Shown: positions 1-4,703 of the stretch, one piece after another
Layout of the letters: every line of letters starts with the position of its first letter
Position numbering within the stretch: position 1 is the first letter of the stretch
NCBI GenBank assembly: GCA_025361465.1
Contig: JANYAG010000216.1
Coordinates: forward strand, 1-7,544
Length of the DNA stretch: 7,544 nt
Reading direction: 5' to 3'
Source: Gemmatimonadota bacterium
Lineage (GTDB): Bacteria > Gemmatimonadota > Gemmatimonadetes > Gemmatimonadales > GWC2-71-9
Translations under genes and position numbers: made by a program
The notes under the pieces: model-generated
Database searches by the model: none
What the model was told of the DNA's origin: nothing
What the model saw: only the letters and a program-made list of their open reading frames with translations

Positions 1-1
1 G

Positions 2-175
2 CACATGATGGAGGATCCCCACATGATCAGCAACGGGATGGAGCTCTTCCTCGTGTCGCGCAATCTCGAACGGGTCGCCGACCTCGCCACCAACATCGCC
101 GAGGATGTCGTCTTCCTGGTCGAAGGGAAGTCGATCAAGCACCACGCCGAAGACCGCGGCGACGCCACCCGATGA
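2..175 (+). CDS. phoU: PhoU phosphate-signalling protein, C-terminal fragment (5' end outside window)
   Basis: Only the last 57 codons and the TGA stop are in the window, so this is a truncation by the window edge. The frame is open from base 2. The visible part carries the C-terminal PhoU helix signature: NLERVADLATNIAEDVVFLV followed by EGKSIKH, with the conserved E-R-V-A-D and N-I-A-E-D acidic residues that bind metal in PhoU three-helix bundles. PhoU proteins (usually about 215–240 residues) act in the cytoplasm, linking the PstSCAB phosphate transporter to the PhoR/PhoB two-component system and restraining phosphate uptake. The stop overlaps the start of the downstream Ppx/GppA gene in an ATGA, so the two are probably one translationally coupled operon. 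The pst genes presumably lie upstream, outside the window (inference). The family call is secure. Confidence 0.93.
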   Translation, partial: HMMEDPHMISNGMELFLVSRNLERVADLATNIAEDVVFLVEGKSIKHHAEDRGDATR

Positions 176-1788
176 CCGAGCCAACGCCGCCGCGCGAGCG
201 GCTGGCCGCGATCGATGTCGGATCGAACTCGATCCGGCTGGTGGTGGCCGAGTACGATCCTGACACCGGGTTGCGGATCATCGACGAGGTGAAGGACCAG
301 CCGCGCCTGGCCAACGGACTGGCCGCCACGGGCCTGCTGAGTACGGCCTCCCGGGCACGCGCCTTCGCCGCACTGAAGCGCATGAAGGAAGTCGCCGACC
401 GGCGCGGGGTGACCAAGCTCGCCGCCGTGGCAACGGCGGCAATGCGTGAAGCGCGCAACGGACGCGCCTTCGCCCGCCGAGTGACCCATGAACTCGGCAT
501 CCCGCTCGAGATCATCAATGAGGCGCGCGAGGCGCAGTTGTCGTGGCGTTCGGTGGCGCATCACTTCCGGCTCGAGAACGCCCGCACGATCGTGGCCGAT
601 ATCGGTGGCGGCTCCCTCGAGCTGGTCGGTGCCGTCGATGGGGTCGTCGAGGTCATCGCCTCGCTGCCGCTCGGCGCGGTGCGGCTGACCGAGAAGTTCC
701 TCCCCGGCAAGCGCGACCAGCGCGTCGAGGTCGCGGCGTTGCGCCGGCGGATTCGTCCGTTGCTGCGCAAGGCCCTGCCCTGGAAGACCTGGGCCCAAGG
801 CACGCTGATCGGGTCGGGCGGGACCTTCACCAACCTGGCGCGGATGGCGGCCGCCCGGCGCGGCATTGTCGGCGAGGCCATTCACGGGACGTCGGTGGGC
901 ACCGGCGAGGTCGAGGGGCTGCTGGAATGGCTGAGTACGCTGAGCGCCGAACAGCGCGCGCTGGTCACGGGACTCAATCCGCAGCGGGCCGACATCATCC
1001 TCGCGGGACTGGCGGTCGCCGCCGAGCTGCTGGTGATGCTCGATGCTCGGCAGCTGACGGTGAGCGCCTACGGGCTGCGCGAGGGATTGCTGCTGGAAAT
1101 GGTCGGCGCCGAGCAGCCGGTGAAGGCGCTCGACCAGTTGCGGCTCTACCGCGAGTTTGTCGAACGCTGCCATGGCGAGCGCCGGCATGTCGAGCAAGTG
1201 CGCCTGCTCGCCCTTTCACTCTACGACCAACTCTCCAGGACGCTCGGCTGCACGCCAGAGGAACGGGGCCTGCTCGAGGCAGCCGCAATGCTGCACGACG
1301 TCGGGCAGCTGGTCTCATACCGCAGGCATCACCAGCACAGCTTCCAACTGATCATGCATGCGGACCGCCTCGGCCTCGGAATGGGGGATCGATTCCTGGT
1401 GGCCCTCATCTCGCGGCATCATCGCAAGCGGGGACCCAGCAAGAAGGACGAGGACTTCGCGAGGCTGTCGAAGGGGGATCAGGCGATAGTGCGGCGATTG
1501 AGCGGATTGCTGCGTGTTGCAGATGGATTCGACCGCGGACACACCGCTGCGGTCGATCGGCTGATGGTCACCCTGACCAAGGACCAGTGCACCATCCACG
1601 CCTCGCCGCGACTGCAGTCGGCAGACGTTTCGCTGGAAGTCTGGGGCGCCGAACGCAAGGTCGACGTCCTCGCCGACGCGCTCGATCGCGCCGTCCTCCT
1701 CGAGCGGGGAGCCGAGCCGGAGGCGAGAGCGTCGGAGGCGATCGCCGTCCCGAGGAGGCCCCGGCCTCGACGGAGATCTACACTGTAA
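172..1788 (+). CDS. ppx: Ppx/GppA family exopolyphosphatase / pppGpp phosphohydrolase with HD domain
   Basis: This 538-residue protein (family usually about 500–520) is predicted to release phosphate from the ends of polyphosphate and/or hydrolyse pppGpp; sequence alone does not separate the two. The N-terminal ASKHA ATPase-fold part shows the phosphate-binding loop AIDVGSNSIR (residues 13–22), a candidate catalytic Glu120 in EAREAQ, the second loop D143-IGGGS, and IGSGGTFTN (213–221). The C-terminal part, from about residue 335, is an HD-type helical domain with LHD (His375, Asp376), a histidine cluster at 386–389, RHH at 415–417 and ADGFDRGH (Asp451, Asp454). Most of the metal-binding pattern seems retained, so this domain could be active or regulatory. 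The last 30 or so residues are rich in Arg and Pro and look like a disordered basic tail. The ATG is chosen because it overlaps the phoU stop in ATGA, which suggests translational coupling and links polyphosphate turnover with phosphate sensing. Confidence 0.92.
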   Translation: MTEPTPPRERLAAIDVGSNSIRLVVAEYDPDTGLRIIDEVKDQPRLANGLAATGLLSTASRARAFAALKRMKEVADRRGVTKLAAVATAAMREARNGRAFARRVTHELGIPLEIINEAREAQLSWRSVAHHFRLENARTIVADIGGGSLELVGAVDGVVEVIASLPLGAVRLTEKFLPGKRDQRVEVAALRRRIRPLLRKALPWKTWAQGTLIGSGGTFTNLARMAAARRGIVGEAIHGTSVGTGEVEGLLEWLSTLSAEQRALVTGLNPQRADIILAGLAVAAELLVMLDARQLTVSAYGLREGLLLEMVGAEQPVKALDQLRLYREFVERCHGERRHVEQVRLLALSLYDQLSRTLGCTPEERGLLEAAAMLHDVGQLVSYRRHHQHSFQLIMHADRLGLGMGDRFLVALISRHHRKRGPSKKDEDFARLSKGDQAIVRRLSGLLRVADGFDRGHTAAVDRLMVTLTKDQCTIHASPRLQSADVSLEVWGAERKVDVLADALDRAVLLERGAEPEARASEAIAVPRRPRPRRRSTL

Positions 1789-1923
1789 CCTGGAGGACGG
1801 ACGAAGGCAGTCGTGGTTGCCGCCCCTGTACCTGTTGTCGACACGACTGCGACATGGATGTGTCAGGATTGTGGGCGAGATCGGCGAGCTTGGGACAGGG
1901 AATGAGACCGCAACCTTCTCTGG

Positions 1924-2770
1924 ATGACTCCAATGCTCAGCCCGAAGGGCGTCACCCGCGTGATCCTGGTGGTACTCGACGGCTTACGACCCGACGCCAT
2001 CACAAGTCTTCCGCTACCAACCCTCCAAACGCTTGCCGATCGTGGGGCGTCCACCTTTTGCGCGAGCACGGTGCAACCAAGCATCACGGCGGCGGCCGTC
2101 TCCTCGCTGGTCACCGGTGTCCATCCAGACGTGCACCGGATCCGAAGCGAACGCATCGGCATCCCCCGCCCGACGGGGCGGCTGACGCTTCTGCCCCGAT
2201 TGCTCAAGGAGCATGGCATTCCGGTGTACGGCTATCTCGCGGCTCTTCCGCGGCGCCGGCACTCGCCTCGCGGCCCATGTGGGAGCCCAGGTAACGTTCG
2301 AAGGCAGCGGTGCCGAAGGGATCCTGGACCAGGCCATCGTACGGCTCGAGCAGGAGCGCAGCGGACTCTTCTTCCTGCACTGGCCTGATGCCGACCTCGC
2401 CGGGCATTCCGACGGCTGGATGTCGCCCGCCTATCAATGCGGAGCCAGACAACTCGACGGCGCGCTCGAACGGCTGGCGCGCGTGACCGGTGTGCTCGAC
2501 GACCCGTCGACAGTGCTGATTGCCTGTGCCGACCACGGCGGCGGCGGGATCGTTGCCAATGACCATTGCAGCCGGCATCTGGAAGACATCACCATCCCGA
2601 TCGTGATGGTGGGGGGGCAGGTTGTCCCGGCGGACCTCGGCGCAGGAGCCTCGCTGGTTGACATCCCTGCAACAGTGCCCTGGCTCCTGGGGATTCCCAC
2701 CCCGACGAACTACGCTGGGCGCGCGTTGACCGAGGGATTCATCCCGGTGCGTCGGCCAGTGGCGGCGTAA
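1924..2770 (+). pseudogene. Alkaline-phosphatase-superfamily nucleotide pyrophosphatase/phosphodiesterase, split by a frameshift
   Basis: Two open frames together make one protein of about 281 residues, a normal length for small bacterial members of the type I phosphodiesterase family. The first frame starts at ATG 1924 (an in-frame stop at 1903–1905 rules out anything longer). It has VILVVLDGLRPD with metal ligand Asp19, then PSITAAAVSSLVTGVHPDVH with the likely nucleophile Thr55. It stays convincing to about 2236, then runs into an R/P-rich stretch ending at 2388. The second frame, one base over, becomes convincing at about 2237 and supplies the remaining ligands: the Asp and His of HWPDADLAGH, the Asp-His of CADHGGGG, and the His-rich NDHCSRH before TIPIVMVGG. 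No catalytic element is missing, so the break is a recent mutation, a sequencing or assembly error, or much less likely programmed frameshifting. No signal peptide is seen, so the product would be cytoplasmic; the substrate is unknown. The ribosome-binding site before 1924 is weak. The gene converges on the glycosyltransferase gene. Confidence 0.8.
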
Positions 2771-2798
2771 CCGACGCCCCAAGCAGGTCGGCGCGTCG
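2771..2798. terminator. Possible stem-loop between convergent genes
   Basis: The 33-base gap between the phosphodiesterase stop (2770) and the glycosyltransferase stop (2804) contains CGACGC at 2772–2777 and its exact complement GCGTCG at 2793–2798, with a 15-base loop. An alternative pairing, CCGAC 2771–2775 with GTCGG 2787–2791, overlaps it. There is no T-run on either strand, so this is at best a weak, possibly bidirectional, terminator. The call rests mainly on its position. Confidence 0.25.
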
Positions 2799-2803
2799 CG
2801 GCC

Positions 2804-4009
2804 TCAGGCGACCGCCGCCATCCGGGTGGGGAGTCGGAGCAGATCGCGGTAGCTCTCGTCGAGCCGGTCCAGTTCAAGGTCCCAGGAGAGCGCTTCCGCG
2901 GTTCGGCGCGCGCCGACGGCCAACCCGCGCCGGCGCGCGGGATCACAGCCGAGCGCGACGATCGCGTGGGCCATCGCCTCGTAGTCGCCCGCGGGATAGG
3001 CCAGCCCGTTCTGGTTGTCGCGCAGGTGATCGGCGACACCCCCCTCCGGCGCCGCGATCACTGGCAGGCCGCTCGCCATCGCTTCGAGGATCACCAACCC
3101 GAGCGTCTCGGTGTGGGACGCGAACAGGAAGAGATCGGCGCTGGCATACAGCGACGGGAGCATGCTGGTGCGATCGAGATTCCCCACGAAGGTGACTCCC
3201 TCGGGGGCCGCAGCCCGCAGGGCCGCCTCCTCAGGGCCACTGCCGGCGATGACCAGGCGAACGGCACGATCAGCGGGGAGCAAGGAGCGGGCAGTCGCAA
3301 ACCCCTTCAACACGCGATCGACTCCCTTCTCCGCGGCGAGGCGACCGACGTACAGACAGAGGAGGGCGCCATCGGGCGCGTACGTCTCACGCAGGATGCG
3401 ATCTTGCCGCGAGGGGTGGAACCGCGCCACATCCACCCCACGACCCCAGATGGACACGTGCTCGACCCCAAGGCTGCGGAGCTCGACGGCAGCCGCGTGG
3501 CCAGGGGTGTACACCTGCCTCGATCGGCGGTGGAAGCGAGCCAGGTATTGGCGGACCGGTTCACGCAGCCGAGGAAAGCCGTAGGCGACTGCGTACTGGG
3601 AGAAGTCGGTGTGGTAGCTGGAAACAACAGGAATGCTCCGGTGAATCGCTGCGCGCTGCCCCATTCGCCCGATGACAAACTCGGTGGCACAGTGGACGAT
3701 GTCGGGCTCGAAGGCGTCGAAGGCGCGGGCCACCGCGCCACGGGCTGGAAACGCCAACCGGATATCAGGGTAGGTCGGCAGCGCAATGCTCGGGATGGAC
3801 GCCAGCAGCGCCTCGTCACCCTCCGGAAGATGCCCGGTGAACACGTTCGAGGTCCTCCGGGGATAGCGCGGGCCGACCACGGCAACATCCCAGCCCCGCG
3901 CCTGCAAGCCCGCCACCGAGAGCGCGGTGACGACGGACACACCATTCAGCTGCGGCGGGTAGGTATCGGTGCAATACAGCGCGCGGGGCGCTCGGAGCAG
4001 GTTCACCAT
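2804..4009 (-). CDS. GT4-family glycosyltransferase, similar to GDP-mannose-dependent α-mannosyltransferases (MgtA/PimB type)
   Basis: This 401-residue GT-B fold retaining glycosyltransferase has no signal peptide, so it should work at the cytoplasmic face of the membrane. The N-terminal acceptor domain has DTYPPQLNGVSVV (residues 15–27), which includes the N-G-V loop of the family, and the YHTDFSQYA segment (His133). The C-terminal donor domain begins with LYVGRLAAEKGVDR, where Arg223 and Lys228 are the usual pair that holds the donor diphosphate. It continues with IAGSGPEE (254–261) and the E-X7-E motif in ETLGLVILEAMASGLPVI (Glu301, Glu309). The overall pattern, including WGRGVDVARFHPS (188–200), resembles mycobacterial MgtA-like mannosyltransferases and SqdX-like lipid glycosyltransferases; donor and acceptor cannot be fixed from sequence. 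The ATG at 4009 is followed directly by sequence typical of the first β-strand. The gene is divergent from the PAP2 phosphatase, which fits a shared role in lipid or lipid-linked glycan metabolism (inference). Confidence 0.9.
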   Translation of the reverse strand: MVNLLRAPRALYCTDTYPPQLNGVSVVTALSVAGLQARGWDVAVVGPRYPRRTSNVFTGHLPEGDEALLASIPSIALPTYPDIRLAFPARGAVARAFDAFEPDIVHCATEFVIGRMGQRAAIHRSIPVVSSYHTDFSQYAVAYGFPRLREPVRQYLARFHRRSRQVYTPGHAAAVELRSLGVEHVSIWGRGVDVARFHPSRQDRILRETYAPDGALLCLYVGRLAAEKGVDRVLKGFATARSLLPADRAVRLVIAGSGPEEAALRAAAPEGVTFVGNLDRTSMLPSLYASADLFLFASHTETLGLVILEAMASGLPVIAAPEGGVADHLRDNQNGLAYPAGDYEAMAHAIVALGCDPARRRGLAVGARRTAEALSWDLELDRLDESYRDLLRLPTRMAAVA

Positions 4010-4037
4010 GCCGGGTAACTTTCGCCCGACGTGTTCA

Positions 4038-4088
4038 CGATCAGGTCACCGTCATGTCACAAGCGCCCCCGGACAGGTAACCTGATCG
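4038..4088. promoter_or_regulatory. Large inverted repeat in the divergent intergenic region (candidate operator)
   Basis: The arms CGATCAGGTCACC (4038–4050) and GGTAACCTGATCG (4076–4088) match at 12 of 13 positions, with 9 uninterrupted outer pairs and a 25-base spacer. They lie between the divergent glycosyltransferase and PAP2 genes, where no terminator is needed. An operator for a regulator acting on both genes, or a transcript hairpin, is therefore more likely. TGTCACA occurs twice nearby (4055–4061 and 4109–4115). I see no convincing −35/−10 pair on either strand. The repeat is seen directly; its function is inferred. Confidence 0.45.
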
Positions 4089-4092
4089 CGAC

Positions 4093-4111
4093 ACAGGCGT
4101 CGTGTGCCTGT
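4093..4111. repeat. Short inverted repeat (stem-loop) upstream of the PAP2 gene
   Basis: ACAGGC at 4093–4098 and GCCTGT at 4106–4111 are exact complements with a 7-base loop. It starts 5 bases after the larger inverted repeat and may be part of the same regulatory region or of the PAP2 leader transcript. A 6-base stem in GC-rich DNA can arise by chance. Confidence 0.25.
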
Positions 4112-4133
4112 CACATTGCGATCCGATCTTTGG

Positions 4134-4150
4134 CTCACCTTCGGTGAGGG
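4134..4150 (+). promoter_or_regulatory. Leader hairpin that overlaps the PAP2 ribosome-binding site
   Basis: CTCACC (4134–4139) pairs exactly with GGTGAG (4143–4148) around a 3-base TTC loop. The right arm plus GG (4149–4150) is the only purine-rich Shine-Dalgarno-like sequence (GGTGAGGG) before the candidate starts at 4153 (ATG), 4156 (GTG) and 4162 (ATG). If the stem forms in the mRNA it would hide the ribosome-binding site and lower translation. This is inferred from complementarity only. Confidence 0.3.
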
Positions 4151-4152
4151 AT

Positions 4153-4680
4153 ATGGTGGCCATGGCACTCGCAGCACGACTCGTCCATCGGATCGATGCG
4201 CAGGATCGCACGCTCCTGCTGCGATGGGCGCTGGGAGAGGACGCCGGTGCGCTCTCGCGATGGATCTGGATCGGCATCACCCAACTCGGCAGCGCGGTCT
4301 TCACCATCGGAAGCGTGGTGCTCCCCTGGTGGTTGGGAGCGGTACCCAAGGCATTGAGTATTCGCGTCGCGGCCGCCCTCGCGATCTCCCACGTGATTGT
4401 GCAGGTGGTGAAGCGATGTGTGAATCGGGCGCGCCCGGACTGTCTCGCGCTGATCTCCCTCCCCGATCGCTTCTCCTTCCCTTCGGGGCACGCCACCGCC
4501 AGTCTCGCGATTACGCTGAGCTATGCCATCGCCTTCCCGGCGTTCGCGGTGGCGCTGACTGGACTGGGACTTACGGTCGGCTTCAGTCGCGTGGTACTCG
4601 GAGTGCACTACCCCGGTGACGTGGCGGTAGGCCAGTTCATCGCAGCGACCACGGTTGCCGGAATCGTCCTGTTCTCTTGA
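4153..4680 (+). CDS. PAP2-family membrane phosphatase (phosphatidate / polyprenyl-diphosphate phosphatase-like)
   Basis: This is a 175-residue integral membrane protein. All three parts of the PAP2 active site are intact: K-X6-RP (Lys87 to Arg94-Pro95), PSGH (110–113, with the catalytic His113) and SR-X5-H-X3-D (Ser145-Arg146, nucleophile His152, Asp156). Hydrophobic segments near 46–64, 70–86, 114–143 and 157–175 suggest four or five membrane helices, with the active site at a membrane face. Members dephosphorylate phosphatidate, undecaprenyl diphosphate or related lipids; which one applies here is not visible. I start at ATG 4153, just after GGTGAGGG. GTG 4156 and ATG 4162 have better spacing to that site and are real alternatives. 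The frame stays open back to GTG 4102, but the extra residues look like leader sequence. It is divergent from the glycosyltransferase and convergent with the aldehyde dehydrogenase. Confidence 0.88.
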   Translation: MVAMALAARLVHRIDAQDRTLLLRWALGEDAGALSRWIWIGITQLGSAVFTIGSVVLPWWLGAVPKALSIRVAAALAISHVIVQVVKRCVNRARPDCLALISLPDRFSFPSGHATASLAITLSYAIAFPAFAVALTGLGLTVGFSRVVLGVHYPGDVAVGQFIAATTVAGIVLFS

Positions 4681-4703
4681 AGGGCGGTCCCCGGAGCTCT
4701 TCA
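4678..4703. terminator. Candidate bidirectional terminator containing both stop codons of convergent genes
   Basis: TGAAGGGC (4678–4685) and GCTCTTCA (4696–4703) pair over 8 positions with one G·U wobble on one strand, around a 10-base loop. The arms contain the PAP2 stop (TGA 4678–4680) and the complement of the aldehyde dehydrogenase stop (TCA 4701–4703). There is no T-run, so it is not a canonical intrinsic terminator, but the position between two genes separated by 20 bases fits a shared transcript end. Confidence 0.35.

Noticed and set aside
1789..1923. A promoter in the gap before the phosphodiesterase gene (TTGTCG at 1835–1840)
   Set aside because: No matching −10 element at proper spacing is visible; the signal is too weak to annotate.
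543..2294. A 583-codon open + frame overlapping the Ppx/GppA gene and the following gap
   Set aside because: Its translation is Arg/Ala/Gly-rich with no recognisable domain, and it overlaps clearly real genes in another frame, as expected in high-GC DNA.
2204..2782. A − strand frame across the frameshifted phosphodiesterase gene
   Set aside because: It mirrors the phosphodiesterase metal-binding segments on the + strand and shows no motifs of its own.
2966..4018. A 350-codon + frame antisense to the glycosyltransferase gene
   Set aside because: It is the mirror of a well-supported GT4 gene on the − strand and its own translation has no recognisable domain.
4102..4152. GTG 4102 as the PAP2 start
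   Set aside because: The extra 17 residues show no family similarity, no good ribosome-binding site precedes the GTG, and a Shine-Dalgarno-like GGTGAGGG lies just before the later starts.
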